From assembly GCA_017619615.1 (NCBI GenBank), contig JAFZRY010000030.1, positions 1 to 64,000 of the forward strand: 64,000 nt of DNA, in the 5' to 3' direction. Below the pieces are notes generated by a model, which was given only the letters and a program-made list of their open reading frames with translations, was not told the DNA's origin and searched no databases. Positions 53,917 through 63,639 of the stretch are shown here, piece after piece. The stretch is from Lachnospiraceae bacterium (lineage in GTDB: Bacteria > Bacillota > Clostridia > Lachnospirales > Lachnospiraceae). Positions within the stretch are counted from its first letter, which is position 1; the number at the start of each line of letters is the position of its first letter. The position numbers were made by a program, and so were the translations under genes.

Positions 53917-55245
53917 TCAGGGGTTGATCTTCTTCCGCAGGATATCCAGCGTGGCCTTTAAGCTGCTGTCGGTCTGCATCTGCTCCTGGATCTTCTTTTT
54001 GCCGTACAGGACGGTGGAGTGGTCGCGGCCGCCCAGGAACAGGCCGATCTTGTCGGACGGGGTCTGGGTCATTTCGCGGGCCAGGTACATGACGATCTGG
54101 CGCGGGAAGACGATCTCCGCATCCTTTTTCTTGGAAATGATGTCCGAGGACGGGATGCCGAAATGGTCCGACACCATCTCTAATATATAAGGAAGAGTCA
54201 CTTCGCGCGGCGTGTCGGGATTGATCTGGTCGCGCAGGGCTTCCTCCGCCAGGGCCAGGTTGATGGGACGCGAGGTGACGCGCGAATACGCAACGACCTT
54301 GGTCAGGGCCCCTTCCAGCTCCCGGATGTTGGATTTGATGTGGGAAGCGATGTAGTTGATCACTTCGTTGTCGATGTTGTAGCCGGCGATCTCTTCCTTT
54401 TTCCGCAGGATGGCCATGCGCGTTTCGAAATCCGGAAGCCCGATGTCCACGGTCAGGCCCTGTTCGAAGCGCGTGCGCAGCCGCTCCTCCAGGTCGTCGA
54501 TCTCCTTCGGGACGCGGTCGCTGGACAGTACGATCTGCTTGCCGTTCTCATACAGGCTGTTGAACGTGTGGAACAGCTGCTCCTGCGTACCTTCTTTTTT
54601 GGAGATGAACTGGATGTCGTCGATCAGCAGGACGTCCACGTTGCGATACTTTTCCTTGAATTCTTCCACCGTGTAGTTGTTGGGGGAGATGGAGGAAATG
54701 TAGTCGTTCAGGAATTTTTCGAACGTGACGTACAGGACTTTTTTCTTCGGGTCGTTCTTCAGGATGTGGTGAGCGATGGACTGCATCAGGTGAGTTTTGC
54801 CCAGGCCGGCGCCGCCGTAAATGTACAGGGGGTTGTACTCTTCCCCGGGGTATTCCGCCACGGCAACGGAGGCCGCGTGCGCGACCATGTTGTTCTGGCC
54901 CACCACGAAGGAATCGAAGGTGTAGCGGGCGTTCAGGTTGGCGATGCTGAAATCGTAGGAGGAGCGCTTCGGCTGTTCCGTGTTTTCTTTCGAAGTGACG
55001 ATCCTGATCTCGCAGGCGATGCCGGTGAGTTCTTCGATCACGTAGCGGAAGAAGGAAGCGTAGCGTTTATAGACGAAATCCGCGGACGCCTTGTCCCCGG
55101 GAAAGTAGATGATCAGCTGCCCGTTCTGCAGGGAGAGGGGTTCCAGCGGGGCGATCCAGGTGCGGAAACCGACTTCGCTGAGTTCTTTTCCTTCCCGGAC
55201 CCCTTCCAGGATCTCCTTCCAGTTTTCCTTGATTTTTTCAAACAT
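53917..55245 (-). CDS. dnaA: Chromosomal replication initiator DnaA
   Basis: A 442-residue AAA+ initiator that binds DnaA boxes and opens the origin. Domain I is 1-85 (FEKIKENWKEILEGV). Domain III has Walker A GGAGLGKTHLMQSIAHH (about 144), Walker B VDVLLIDDIQFI and the sensor and arginine-finger segments (LEERLRTRFEQGL). Domain IV carries the DnaA-box-binding signature GRDHSTVLYGKKKI near 415. The ATG at 55245 has GAGG upstream and fits the family start; the longer open frame upstream is the origin itself. It is transcribed away from rpmH, as usual. Confidence 0.97.
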   Translation of the reverse strand: MFEKIKENWKEILEGVREGKELSEVGFRTWIAPLEPLSLQNGQLIIYFPGDKASADFVYKRYASFFRYVIEELTGIACEIRIVTSKENTEQPKRSSYDFSIANLNARYTFDSFVVGQNNMVAHAASVAVAEYPGEEYNPLYIYGGAGLGKTHLMQSIAHHILKNDPKKKVLYVTFEKFLNDYISSISPNNYTVEEFKEKYRNVDVLLIDDIQFISKKEGTQEQLFHTFNSLYENGKQIVLSSDRVPKEIDDLEERLRTRFEQGLTVDIGLPDFETRMAILRKKEEIAGYNIDNEVINYIASHIKSNIRELEGALTKVVAYSRVTSRPINLALAEEALRDQINPDTPREVTLPYILEMVSDHFGIPSSDIISKKKDAEIVFPRQIVMYLAREMTQTPSDKIGLFLGGRDHSTVLYGKKKIQEQMQTDSSLKATLDILRKKINP

Positions 55246-55291
55246 ACAAAACCTCATCCGGCCCGGAAATTTCGCCGGGTCATACGGAAAT

Positions 55292-55320
55292 ATCATAGCA
55301 AAAAGTGGATAAAATATCAA
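55292..55320 (-). promoter_or_regulatory. dnaA promoter containing a DnaA box
   Basis: Minus-strand TTGATA (55315-55320), 17 bp, TATGAT (55292-55297). The gap contains TTATCCACT (55304-55312), a DnaA box with one mismatch, so DnaA bound there would repress its own gene. Confidence 0.65.
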
Positions 55321-55643
55321 GATTTCCGCGAAAATAATCAATTTTGAGCGGCTGATTGTGGAAAAAACAGGCCGGGTAAAGGCGGAAATACAGTGGGTAG
55401 TACACAATGATCCGCTGGTTATCCACCGGTACGGCCGGAAATCCGATCTAAAAAGCACGTAAAAACGGACTTTTCCTGATTTTATCCCCATTATCCACAG
55501 TTCTAAGAGGACAGCCGCCGTGGACAGTTTTTCGGAAAAGTTATCCACCGGATTATCCCCAATTTATTCGTCATTGCCGGATAGTAACTATTTGCCAAAA
55601 AGCCGTTTTTCCTTGCCCCGGCGGCGTTTTTTGCAAAAAGCGC

Positions 55644-55672
55644 TTGACGCCGCCCGCTTTCTTCTATATAAT
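55644..55672 (+). promoter_or_regulatory. rpmH promoter
   Basis: TTGACG (55644-55649), 17 bp, TATAAT (55667-55672), about 50 bp before the rpmH ATG. It probably drives rpmH, rnpA and the genes behind them. Confidence 0.82.
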
Positions 55673-55722
55673 ACACAATGCGCTTTTTTCGGGAAGCAGC
55701 TTGTATAAGGAGGATCCGTCTC

Positions 55723-55857
55723 ATGAGAATGACATTCCAGCCCAAGCGGGTATCGGACAAGCGTGTCCACGGTTTCCGCGCCAGAATGAAAACGGCGAAC
55801 GGCAGAAAGGTCCTGTCCGCCCGCAGAGCCAAAGGCAGAGCGAAGATCGCGTTTTAA
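55723..55857 (+). CDS. rpmH: 50S ribosomal protein L34
   Basis: A 44-residue basic ribosomal protein, [20 protein letters not shown] then [19 protein letters not shown], a near-consensus L34 with the family's FQPKR and ARRAKGR motifs. AAGGAGG lies nine bases before the ATG. First gene right of the origin, followed 46 bp later by rnpA as in nearly all bacteria. Confidence 0.97.
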   Translation: MRMTFQPKRVSDKRVHGFRARMKTANGRKVLSARRAKGRAKIAF

Positions 55858-55903
55858 GGCCGCCCCGACGGTCTTTATTTTGTAAGAGGAAACCAGCAGA
55901 AGT

Positions 55904-56266
55904 ATGCGTGACCTCAGACCTTTGCCCGCACTCAAAAGCACATCGGATTTTGCCGGAGTCTATCAGAACGGAAAGGCTTACGGCAGCAAACTCCTCGTCC
56001 TGTATGTATGTCAACCGGAAAAAGGACGGGAGGCTGGCCGCTTAGGAATATCGGTCAGCAAAAAGGTGGGGAACAGCGTGGTCAGACACCGCCTCCGCCG
56101 CCTGATTAAGGAAAGCTTCCGCCTCAGAAGATCGGAATGGGCCGCCGCGGATTACTGCGTCGTGGCCCGCAGGGAAGCAGCCGGAAAAAGCTTTCAGGAA
56201 ATAGACGCCTGTCTGCTTTATCTGGGAAAAAAGTCAGAGACCTGGAATGAGGGTGAGACGCCGTGA
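55904..56266 (+). CDS. rnpA: Ribonuclease P protein component
   Basis: A 120-residue basic protein that binds RNase P RNA to mature tRNA 5' ends. The RNR motif is seen as [21 protein letters not shown] (about 59-79), with His in place of the more common Asn, and [20 protein letters not shown] forms the N-terminal strand region. The stop overlaps the yidD GTG start by four bases. Confidence 0.94.
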   Translation: MRDLRPLPALKSTSDFAGVYQNGKAYGSKLLVLYVCQPEKGREAGRLGISVSKKVGNSVVRHRLRRLIKESFRLRRSEWAAADYCVVARREAAGKSFQEIDACLLYLGKKSETWNEGETP

Positions 56267-56526
56267 AACGTTTGCTAATCGCACTGGTCCGTTTTTATCA
56301 GAAGCGCATCTCGCCCTTGAAACCCTCCGGAACCTGCAAATACATCCCCACCTGTTCGGAATACGCCGTCCAGGCCCTGGAAAAGCACGGGGCGCTCAAG
56401 GGGAGTATTTTGGCCGTCTGGAGGATTTTGCGTTGTAATCCCTTTTCAGAGGGAGGCCTGGATCCGGTCCCGGAAGTATGGCCCAGACCCAGATCGTCCC
56501 GCGGTGAATTCCGGAGGAATGTATGA
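56263..56526 (+). CDS. yidD: Membrane protein insertion efficiency factor YidD
   Basis: An 87-residue protein with the strict YidD motif set: [43 protein letters not shown] and [18 protein letters not shown]. It starts with GTG and overlaps both neighbours by four bases, so rnpA-yidD-yidC are coupled. It assists YidC in membrane insertion. Confidence 0.94.
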   Translation: MKRLLIALVRFYQKRISPLKPSGTCKYIPTCSEYAVQALEKHGALKGSILAVWRILRCNPFSEGGLDPVPEVWPRPRSSRGEFRRNV

Positions 56527-57641
56527 ATCCACTCTTTATGCTGGCGGCCAGCGAAGCGTCTGCGCCGGCAACGTTCTTTTACGAAAACTGGTTTTTCATC
56601 AAGCCGTTCATCTGGATCTTCGGCCAGATCATGAGCGGTATCATGTGGCTGCTCGATAAAGTAGGCATTTACAATATCGCGCTCTGCATCGTACTCTTCA
56701 CCATCGTCACCAAAATGCTCCTGCTGCCCTTCACCATCAAGCAGCAGAAAACGGCCCGCATGCAGGCCGTCATCCAGCCTGAGATCCAGGCCCTTCAGAA
56801 AAAGTACCAGGGCAAGACCGACTCGGTCTCCCGCCAGAAAATGTACGAGGAGCAGCAGGCCATCCAGCAGAAATACGGCGTGTCCATGTTCTCCGGCTGC
56901 CTGCCCATGCTGCTGCAGATGCCCATCCTGTTCGCCCTGTATCCCGTGATCTACCGGATGCAGACGCAGTACGTGCCGCATTACCAGGTCCTGAAAGAGA
57001 CCCTTCCGGCCGACGTCCTGCAGAAAATGTGGGTCTTCCTGGGCATCAACCTGCTGGAAGCGCCCGGCTGGCGTCTGACCCCGGCCATCCTGATCCCCAT
57101 CCTGGTGGCGGTCACCCAGTTCCTGTCCACCAAACTGCTGACGTCCAAGCAGATGCCGCAGGACGGCAGCATGAGCGCCATGAAGAGCATGAACTACATC
57201 ATGCCCGTCATGCTGGGCGTGTTTGCGGTGTCCTTCCCTGCGTTCCTGGGCCTGTACTGGCTGGTGCAGTCCCTGGTGATGGCCATCCAGCAGCTGATCA
57301 TCAACAAGCATCTGGACAAGATCCCCGTCGAGGACCTGATCAAGGAAAACGTCGAAAAAGCCAATAAGAAGCGCGCCCGCAAGGGCCTGCCGCCCATTTC
57401 GGACAAGGCCAACATGTCCACCCGCCAGATGGGCAGCTCCGCCAATGTCAGCACCCCCGGCCTCGCCGGCAAGGCGGCGGCCGCAAAGAAGACGGATTAC
57501 TCCGGCCTGAGCGCGGAAGAAAAAGAAGCCATGGTCAAAGAATCCAAGGAATACTACGCCAAGAAGGCGGCAGCGGCCCCCGGCTCGCTGGCCGCGAAGG
57601 CGAACATGGTGCGCGACTACAACGAAAGAAACAAGAAATAA
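56523..57641 (+). CDS. yidC: Membrane protein insertase YidC/Oxa1
   Basis: A 372-residue insertase of the Gram-positive type (no large external P1 domain). Membrane segments: about 20-40, 50-75 with the hallmark [28 protein letters not shown], 125-150 ([18 protein letters not shown]), 175-200 and 225-260. The hydrophilic groove Arg or Lys lies in the second block ([13 protein letters not shown]). The C-terminal tail is long, basic and Ala/Lys-rich, as in forms that bind ribosomes. GGAGG lies shortly before the ATG. Confidence 0.94.
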   Translation: MNPLFMLAASEASAPATFFYENWFFIKPFIWIFGQIMSGIMWLLDKVGIYNIALCIVLFTIVTKMLLLPFTIKQQKTARMQAVIQPEIQALQKKYQGKTDSVSRQKMYEEQQAIQQKYGVSMFSGCLPMLLQMPILFALYPVIYRMQTQYVPHYQVLKETLPADVLQKMWVFLGINLLEAPGWRLTPAILIPILVAVTQFLSTKLLTSKQMPQDGSMSAMKSMNYIMPVMLGVFAVSFPAFLGLYWLVQSLVMAIQQLIINKHLDKIPVEDLIKENVEKANKKRARKGLPPISDKANMSTRQMGSSANVSTPGLAGKAAAAKKTDYSGLSAEEKEAMVKESKEYYAKKAAAAPGSLAAKANMVRDYNERNKK

Positions 57642-57656
57642 CGGAAAAGGACAGAT

Positions 57657-58322
57657 ATGAAGCACGAATTATTCAACGGAAAGACCATCGATGATGCGAT
57701 CAATAAAGCAATAGTAGAGCTGCGGATCGCCAGCGACGCGCTGGAATACGTGGTGGTGGACAAGGGAAGCAGCGGCATCCTGGGCATCGGGGCCCGTCCG
57801 GCCGTGATCGAAGCCTGGGCCAAGGATACGGTCATGGGCGCCGCGCAGGAATTTCTGGAAAACCTTTTCCGCACCATGAACATGAACGTGGAGATCCTGG
57901 GCGACTACAACGAAGAAGAACGCACCCTGAACCTGGACCTGCAGGGCGAAGACATGGGCATCCTGATCGGCAAGCGCGGCCAGACCCTGGATTCCCTGCA
58001 GTATCTGACCTCCCTCGTGGTCAACAAGAACAGCGAAGACTACATCCGCGTGAAGCTGGATATCGAAAACTACCGGGAACGCCGGGAAGACAGCCTGGAA
58101 AACCTGGCCCGCAGCTGCGCGGCGAAGGTCAAAAAGACCCGCAAGGCCATCGTGCTGGAACCGATGAATCCTTATGAGAGACGGATCATCCACTCCTGCC
58201 TGCAGAACGACCGGAACGTGATCACCTCCAGCGAGGGCGAGGAGCCCTACCGCCACGTGGTCATTTCCTTAAAGCGCGGCGGGAAGAAGTCCGGTAAGGC
58301 GGACGGCGCGGCGGAGGAGTAA
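57657..58322 (+). CDS. jag: RNA-binding protein Jag/KhpB
   Basis: A 221-residue protein with Jag_N domain (1-50; TIDDAINKAIVEL), a short linker, a KH domain (about 90-150; LQGEDMGILIGKRGQTLDSLQYL) and an R3H domain (about 155-210; SLENLARSCAAKV and MNPYERRIIHSCLQND). It binds RNA, and in streptococci and clostridia takes part in cell-division and elongation control. The usual neighbour of yidC. AAAGGA lies before its ATG. Confidence 0.95.
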   Translation: MKHELFNGKTIDDAINKAIVELRIASDALEYVVVDKGSSGILGIGARPAVIEAWAKDTVMGAAQEFLENLFRTMNMNVEILGDYNEEERTLNLDLQGEDMGILIGKRGQTLDSLQYLTSLVVNKNSEDYIRVKLDIENYRERREDSLENLARSCAAKVKKTRKAIVLEPMNPYERRIIHSCLQNDRNVITSSEGEEPYRHVVISLKRGGKKSGKADGAAEE

Positions 58323-58407
58323 CGGAACGATGCGGGAAGGCCTGACGGCCGCGGCATCGGATGCGCAGGGGCGGCCGGAGGGCCGCCCTTTGCTGAAAGG
58401 AAGAAAG

Positions 58408-59778
58408 ATGGTTCGGCAGGATATTATCGCAGCGGTGTCGACCGGACTGACCGCGGGCGGCATCGGGATCGTCCGGGTCAGCGGGGCGGGCGCCGCCGCG
58501 CTGTGCGCGCCGCTGGTGCGGATCCGCGGCCTGGATCTGACGGAGGCGCAGCCCAATCATTTATATTACGGAAAGATCGCGGAAAACGGCGCGGTGCTGG
58601 ACGAAGCCCTGATCGCGGTGCTGAAGGCGCCGCACAGCTACACGGCGGAGGACACGGTGGAACTGCAGTGCCACGGCGGCCCGCTGGTGCTGCAGCGCGT
58701 GCTGGAAGCGGTGCTGCGGGCCGGGGCGCGCCTGGCGGAGCCCGGGGAATTCACGAAGCGGGCGTTTTTAAACGGCCGCCTGGATTTAAGCGAAGCGGAA
58801 GCGGTGATGGACCTCATCTCAGCGGACACCGAACTGGCCCGGGAGACAGCGGTGAAGCAGCTGCAGGGCGCGCATTCGGAGAAGATCCGCGCGCTGCGGG
58901 CCGTTCTGCTGGAAAAAACCGCGTTCATCGAGGCCGCGCTGGACGATCCGGAGCATTATTCGCTGGACGGCTACGGGGAGAAGATCCGGCCGGAACTGGA
59001 GGACCTGAAGGCGCAGATCGAAGCGCTCCTCTCCTCTTCCGACAACGGCCGCGTGCTGGCGGAGGGCATCCGCACGGCCATCGTGGGCCGGCCCAACGTG
59101 GGCAAATCCTCGCTGCTCAACTACCTGTTGGGCTTTGAGCGCGCCATCGTGACCCGCATCCCGGGCACGACGCGGGACACCATCGAGGAAAGCTGCCGCG
59201 TCGGCCAGCTGGTGCTGAAATTATCCGATACCGCGGGGATCCGCGAAAGCGAGGACACGGTGGAGCGCATCGGCATCGACCGGGCGCGGGAAGCCGTGCG
59301 GGACGCGGACCTGGTCCTTCTCCTGTGGGACGGGTCGCAGGCGCCGGAGGCGGAAGACCGCGCGCTTCTGGAGCTTTGCGCGGGCAAGCCTGCTCTTCTG
59401 CTGCTCAACAAGGCGGATCTGGGGCTGCAGGCGGACCCGGCGGCGCTGGAAAAAGAGACCGGGCGGCCCTGTTTTGCGGTATCCGCGCGGGACGGCCGGG
59501 GGATCGGCGCGGTGCTGGAGCGGATCCAGGAGATGTTCCGCCTGGAGGAGATCCGCCAGCAGCCGGTCCTGGTCACCAATCTCAGGCACAAAGCCCTGCT
59601 GCAGGACGCGGCGGCGGCGCTGGAAAACGCGCTGGAGACGCTGCGGAGCGGGGCGCCGGAGGATTTCCTGACGATCGACCTGCTGGACGCGTACCGTTCG
59701 CTGGGCCTGATCATCGGCGAAGAGGCCGGGGAAGACCTGATCAACGAGATCTTCAGCAAATTCTGTATGGGGAAATAA
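58408..59778 (+). CDS. mnmE: tRNA modification GTPase MnmE
   Basis: A 456-residue GTPase that with MnmG makes cmnm5U or related changes at wobble U34. The start at 58408 has AAAGGA upstream and reads [20 protein letters not shown]; an upstream ATG at 58330 lacks similarity. The G domain has [28 protein letters not shown] and LLNKADL. The protein ends FCMGK, with Met at a position usually Ile in the CIGK motif; the catalytic Cys is kept. Confidence 0.95.
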   Translation: MVRQDIIAAVSTGLTAGGIGIVRVSGAGAAALCAPLVRIRGLDLTEAQPNHLYYGKIAENGAVLDEALIAVLKAPHSYTAEDTVELQCHGGPLVLQRVLEAVLRAGARLAEPGEFTKRAFLNGRLDLSEAEAVMDLISADTELARETAVKQLQGAHSEKIRALRAVLLEKTAFIEAALDDPEHYSLDGYGEKIRPELEDLKAQIEALLSSSDNGRVLAEGIRTAIVGRPNVGKSSLLNYLLGFERAIVTRIPGTTRDTIEESCRVGQLVLKLSDTAGIRESEDTVERIGIDRAREAVRDADLVLLLWDGSQAPEAEDRALLELCAGKPALLLLNKADLGLQADPAALEKETGRPCFAVSARDGRGIGAVLERIQEMFRLEEIRQQPVLVTNLRHKALLQDAAAALENALETLRSGAPEDFLTIDLLDAYRSLGLIIGEEAGEDLINEIFSKFCMGK

Positions 59779-59779
59779 A

Positions 59780-61675
59780 ATGGCGGAAATGCGCTTGAAC
59801 AGCATAACACGGACGGACGTGGTCGTGATCGGCGCCGGCCACGCGGGCTGCGAGGCGGCCCTGGCGGCGGCCCGGCTGGGCAAGGACACCGTCTTATTTA
59901 CCGTGAGCGTGGACAGCATCGCCATGATGCCCTGCAACCCCAATATCGGCGGCAGCTCCAAGGGCCACCTGGTGCGCGAAGTGGACGCGCTGGGCGGCGA
60001 AATGGGCCGGAACATCGACAAATGCTTCATCCAGAGCAAGATGCTGAACGAGTCCAAGGGCCCGGCGGTGCATTCGCTGCGCGCGCAGGCCGATAAGCGG
60101 GCCTACAGCCAGTGTATGCGCGAAACGCTGGAAAATACGCCGAATCTGCACATCCGCCAGGCGGAAGTCGCGAAGATTTTAGTGGAGGACGGCGCCGTAA
60201 AGGGCGTGGAGACCGTCAGCGGCTGGCAGTATCTGGCGCCGGCGGTGATCCTCTGCACCGGGACGTACCTAAAAGCGCGCTGTCTGCACGGCGAAGTCAG
60301 CGAAGAGACCGGGCCGAACGGGCTGAAGCGGGCGGAATATCTGTCGGATTCGCTGCGTGAGGCGGGGCTGCGGCTCCTGCGCTTCAAGACCGGCACGCCG
60401 GCGCGCGTGGACGGCCGGACCGTGGATTTCCCCAAAATGGAGGAACAGCGGGGCGACGACCCCGTCACGCCCTTCTCCTTCGCCAACCGGCCGGAGGACA
60501 TCGCGCGGCCGCAGGTCTCCTGCTGGCTCACGTACACGAACGAGGCGACGCACGAGGTCATCCGCCGGAACATCGACCGCAGCCCGCTGTTTTCCGGCGT
60601 GATCACGGAGACCGGGCCGCGCTATTGTCCGTCTATTGAGGACAAAGTGGTCAAATTCCCTGACAAAGACCGGCATCAGCTGTTTATTGAGCCCGAAGGA
60701 CTGTATACGAACGAGCTGTACATCTCCGGGATGTCCAGTTCGCTGCCGGAGGACGTGCAGGAGGCGATGATCCATACGGTGCCGGGCCTGGAGCAGGCGC
60801 GGATCGTGCGGAACGCGTACGCGATCATGTACGACCTGCTGGACGCGACGCAGCTCAAGCATACGCTGGAGTGCAAGGCCATCCGCGGGCTGTTCAGCGC
60901 GGGACAGAGCAACGGCTCCTCGGGGTACGAGGAGGCGGCGGCCCAGGGGCTGATCGCGGGCATCAACGCGGCGCGGCTGCTGGACGGGAAGGACGAATTT
61001 GTCCTGGAGCGGTCCGACGGGTATATCGGCGTGCTGATCGACGACCTGGTGACGAAGGAGAATATCGAGCCGTACCGGATGATGACGTCGCGGGCCGAGT
61101 ACAGATTGCTGCTGCGGCAGGACAATGCGGATTTGAGGCTTACCCCCCGGGGGTATTCGGCGGGGCTGATCAGCGAGGAGCGGTGGCAGCAGTTTCTGTT
61201 GAAACAGCAGCAAATTTGCGATGAGCTGGAACGCGTGCGTCAGGTGACGGTGGCGCCTTCGGAGGAGGTGCAGCGGTTCCTGGAGGCGCATGAGTCGACG
61301 CCTCTGAAGTCCGGGATCGGACTGGCGGAGCTGGTGAAGCGGCCGGAACTGGATTACGAGAGCCTCTCTCCTATCGATCCGGCGCGTCCTCTTCTGCCGG
61401 CGGCGGTGCGCGAGCAGGTGAACATCACGCTGAAGTACGAGGGGTACATCCTGCGCCAGAAACAGCAGGTGGAGCATTTCGCCAAGCTGGAACGGCGGCG
61501 GATCCCGGCGGGGATCGATTACCGGGACGTGCAGAGCCTGCGGCTGGAGGCCCGCCAGAAACTGGAGCGGATCCGGCCGGAAACGCTGGGGCAGGCGTCG
61601 CGGATCGCGGGCGTGTCGCCGGCGGACGTGGCGGTACTGCAGGTGTATCTGGAGAAACATAAGGAACTGACGTAA
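59780..61675 (+). CDS. mnmG: tRNA modification protein MnmG (GidA)
   Basis: A 631-residue FAD-dependent partner of MnmE. The FAD site is [20 protein letters not shown] (about 13-32); [38 protein letters not shown]-like [14 protein letters not shown] and [17 protein letters not shown] are all present. C-terminal helical domain ends [18 protein letters not shown]. It begins one base after the mnmE stop. A parS site overlaps the end of its stop codon region at 61677. Confidence 0.96.
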   Translation: MAEMRLNSITRTDVVVIGAGHAGCEAALAAARLGKDTVLFTVSVDSIAMMPCNPNIGGSSKGHLVREVDALGGEMGRNIDKCFIQSKMLNESKGPAVHSLRAQADKRAYSQCMRETLENTPNLHIRQAEVAKILVEDGAVKGVETVSGWQYLAPAVILCTGTYLKARCLHGEVSEETGPNGLKRAEYLSDSLREAGLRLLRFKTGTPARVDGRTVDFPKMEEQRGDDPVTPFSFANRPEDIARPQVSCWLTYTNEATHEVIRRNIDRSPLFSGVITETGPRYCPSIEDKVVKFPDKDRHQLFIEPEGLYTNELYISGMSSSLPEDVQEAMIHTVPGLEQARIVRNAYAIMYDLLDATQLKHTLECKAIRGLFSAGQSNGSSGYEEAAAQGLIAGINAARLLDGKDEFVLERSDGYIGVLIDDLVTKENIEPYRMMTSRAEYRLLLRQDNADLRLTPRGYSAGLISEERWQQFLLKQQQICDELERVRQVTVAPSEEVQRFLEAHESTPLKSGIGLAELVKRPELDYESLSPIDPARPLLPAAVREQVNITLKYEGYILRQKQQVEHFAKLERRRIPAGIDYRDVQSLRLEARQKLERIRPETLGQASRIAGVSPADVAVLQVYLEKHKELT

Positions 61676-61676
61676 A

Positions 61677-61692
61677 TGTTTCACGTGAAACA
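61677..61692. promoter_or_regulatory. parS site 1
   Basis: Perfect palindrome TGTTTCACGTGAAACA, the ParB-binding centromere-like sequence, two bases after the mnmG stop codon. Together with four more copies in the next 400 bp it forms the partition centre beside parAB. Confidence 0.95.
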
Positions 61693-61783
61693 TTTGGGAA
61701 AAGCATGCGGGCGGCCGGCGGCCGCCTGTTTTATATGGATCATCCGGGAAAACCGCGGGAACGGCGGCGGCCGCCTGTTATTA

Positions 61784-61799
61784 TGTTTCACGTGAAACA
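61784..61799. promoter_or_regulatory. parS site 2
   Basis: Perfect TGTTTCACGTGAAACA. The 61693-61783 spacer contains GC-rich GGCGGCCGCC words on both sides but no gene. Confidence 0.95.
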
Positions 61800-61841
61800 T
61801 TCAGAATAACAGCAGGGGCGGCTGACGGCGACGGATTTGTA

Positions 61842-61857
61842 TGTTTCACGTGAAACA
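61842..61857. promoter_or_regulatory. parS site 3
   Basis: Perfect TGTTTCACGTGAAACA, 42 bp beyond site 2. Confidence 0.95.
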
Positions 61858-61896
61858 CGGGAGCGAATCGTCTTGTTCCGGATGTTCGAAATCCGT

Positions 61897-61920
61897 GCCG
61901 ATGAAACATCGGCCCCTGCG
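61897..61920 (-). repeat. Hairpin repeat GGGGCCGATG/CATCGGC
   Basis: Minus-strand CGCAGGGGCCGATG TTT CATCGGC. Same CAGGGGC-stem-TTT-stem-GCC design as the hairpin at 41808-41838, with a different stem sequence. Confidence 0.6.
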
Positions 61921-61965
61921 AAGACGGCCGGCGTATTATAAACTGTTTGGTTATAAATCACACAA

Positions 61966-61981
61966 TGTTTCACGTGAAACA
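61966..61981. promoter_or_regulatory. parS site 4
   Basis: Perfect TGTTTCACGTGAAACA. Between sites 3 and 4 lies one hairpin repeat; no gene. Confidence 0.95.
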
Positions 61982-61998
61982 TTTGCAACATTTCTGCA

Positions 61999-62020
61999 GG
62001 CAGCCGATAGCTGCCCCTAC
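61999..62020 (-). repeat. Hairpin repeat GGGGCAGC/GCTGCC
   Basis: Minus-strand GTAGGGGCAGCTATCGGCTGCC. Third member of the same dispersed family, immediately upstream of the rsmG promoter. Confidence 0.55.
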
Positions 62021-62049
62021 TTTACATCTTTCTGTAAATACTGTATAAT
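62021..62049 (+). promoter_or_regulatory. rsmG-parAB promoter
   Basis: TTTACA (62021-62026), 17 bp, TATAAT (62044-62049). The predicted start point (about 62056) abuts parS site 5, so ParB binding there could repress rsmG, parA and parB. Confidence 0.75.
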
Positions 62050-62057
62050 ACACACAA

Positions 62058-62073
62058 TGTTTCACGTGAAACA
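62058..62073. promoter_or_regulatory. parS site 5
   Basis: Perfect TGTTTCACGTGAAACA between the rsmG promoter and its ribosome site (AGGAGG at 62076-62081). Confidence 0.95.
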
Positions 62074-62084
62074 TCAGGAGGGAT

Positions 62085-62804
62085 ATGGAAAACCGGAGGG
62101 AAATCCTGCAAAAATGCTTTGAAACGGCGGGGATCGCGCTGACGGGGGCGCAGGCCGCGGCGTTTCTGCGGTATGCGGAACTGCTGGAGGAATGGAACGC
62201 GAAAATGAATCTGACGGCCATCACGGAATTTCCGGAGGTGGCGCGGAAGCATTTTCTGGATTGCGTGTATCCCTTCGTAAAAGGCGCGATCGGGCCGGAT
62301 CAGACGCTGATCGACGTCGGATCCGGGGCCGGATTCCCCGGGATCCCGCTGAAGATCCTGTTTCCGGACCTGAAGATCACCCTCATCGACTCCCTGAACA
62401 AGCGCGTCCGCTTCCTGGAGGAAGTGATCCGGGACCTGGAATTGACTGATATCCGGGCCGTGCACGGCCGGGCGGAGGATCTGGGGCGCGACAAAGTCTT
62501 CCGGGAACGCTTTGACCTGGCGGCGGCCCGCGCCGTGGCGCCGCTCCCGGTGCTGGCGGAGTACTGCCTGCCCTTTGTCCGGAAAGGCGGCCGCTTCCTG
62601 GCCTATAAATCCGGCCGGGTGCGGGAAGAACTGGACGGCGCGGCGAACGCCCTGAAGATCCTGGGCGCCCGGGAGCGGGATTCCCTGTACTACACGCTTC
62701 CCGGCACGGAGGAGGGCCGCTCGCTGCTGGTCCTGGAAAAAGAAAGAAACACCCCGGCGCTCTACCCGAGAAAAGCCGGGACAGCAAGTAAAAAACCGTT
62801 GTGA
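62085..62804 (+). CDS. rsmG: 16S rRNA (guanine527-N7)-methyltransferase RsmG
   Basis: A 239-residue SAM-dependent methyltransferase acting on G527 of 16S rRNA. Signature LLEEWNAKMNLTAITEF (about 29-45), HFLDCVYPF, SAM site LIDVGSGAGFPGIPLKIL (about 72-89) and LAAARAVAPLPVLAEYCLPF are all present. AGGAGG lies four bases before the ATG. It heads the parAB transcript, a common arrangement in Firmicutes. Confidence 0.96.
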   Translation: MENRREILQKCFETAGIALTGAQAAAFLRYAELLEEWNAKMNLTAITEFPEVARKHFLDCVYPFVKGAIGPDQTLIDVGSGAGFPGIPLKILFPDLKITLIDSLNKRVRFLEEVIRDLELTDIRAVHGRAEDLGRDKVFRERFDLAAARAVAPLPVLAEYCLPFVRKGGRFLAYKSGRVREELDGAANALKILGARERDSLYYTLPGTEEGRSLLVLEKERNTPALYPRKAGTASKKPL

Positions 62805-62817
62805 CACAAGGAGAATC

Positions 62818-63594
62818 ATGGGTCGAATCATTGCGATCGCGAATCAGAAAGGCGGCGTGGGCAAGACCACGACCGTGATCAATTTATCCGCGGCGCTGGC
62901 CGAAGCCGGCAAAAAGATCCTGACCGTGGACATGGACCCGCAGGGCAACGCCTCCAGCGGCCTCGGGATCGACAAGGCGCGCCTGGACAAGACTGTTTAT
63001 CAGCTGATGATCGGCGAATGCAGCCTGCAGGACTGCCTTCACAAGAGCGCCGTCAAAAACCTGACAGTCGTGCCGGCTACAGTGCATCTGGCCGGGGCCG
63101 AGGTGGAGCTGATCGGGACACCGGACAGCCAGCGGATCCTGAAAAACGCGCTGGAACCGGTGCGGCAGGACTACGATTTCATCCTGATCGACTGCCCGCC
63201 GTCCCTGAACCTGCTTACCATCAACGCGATGGTGGCCGCGGACTCCGTCATGGTCCCCATCCAGTGCGAATATTACGCGCTGGAGGGCTTATCGCAGTTA
63301 ATGTACACGATCGGGCTGGTGCAGCGGAGCCTGAACCCCGCGCTGAAGATCGACGGCGTCGTCTTCACGATGTTCGATGTGCGCACCAATCTGTCCGCCG
63401 AAGTGGTGGAAAACGTCAAGCAGAACTTCCGGCAGCACATTTACCGCTCCGTGATCCCGCGGAACGTGCGCCTGGCGGAAGCGCCCAGCCACGGGCTGCC
63501 CATCACGATGTATGACAGCCGCTCCACGGGGGCGGAGAGCTACCGGAAGCTGGCCAAAGAGGTCATGCAGAACAGGATCGAAGGGATCGGATAA
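62818..63594 (+). CDS. parA: Chromosome partition ATPase ParA/Soj
   Basis: A 258-residue Walker-type ATPase: deviant Walker A KGGVGKTTTVINLSAALA (11-28), DMDPQGNASSGLG (about 40-52), Walker B region FILIDCPPSLNLLTINAM (about 121). It is the short, chromosomal form without an N-terminal helix-turn-helix. AAGGAG precedes the ATG. With ParB and the five parS sites next door it positions the newly copied origins, and in other bacteria also regulates DnaA. Confidence 0.96.
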   Translation: MGRIIAIANQKGGVGKTTTVINLSAALAEAGKKILTVDMDPQGNASSGLGIDKARLDKTVYQLMIGECSLQDCLHKSAVKNLTVVPATVHLAGAEVELIGTPDSQRILKNALEPVRQDYDFILIDCPPSLNLLTINAMVAADSVMVPIQCEYYALEGLSQLMYTIGLVQRSLNPALKIDGVVFTMFDVRTNLSAEVVENVKQNFRQHIYRSVIPRNVRLAEAPSHGLPITMYDSRSTGAESYRKLAKEVMQNRIEGIG

Positions 63595-63639
63595 AACTTT
63601 CCTGAAACGTTTGGAAAAGAGAGAGGAACCAAAAAGACG

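Larger units (their letters stand above)
55246..55722. other. Chromosomal replication origin (oriC) region
   Basis: The 477-bp gap between divergent dnaA and rpmH. DnaA boxes: TTATCCACC at 55419-55427 and 55541-55549, TTATCCACA (consensus) at 55491-55499, TTATCCCCA at 55482-55490 and 55553-55561, all on the plus strand, and TTATCCACT on the minus strand at 55304-55312. Boxes at 55482-55499 are directly abutting and those at 55541-55561 are spaced by three bases. AT-rich stretches at about 55300-55345 and 55563-55595 are candidates for the unwinding element. The dnaA and rpmH promoters lie at its two edges. Confidence 0.88.
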
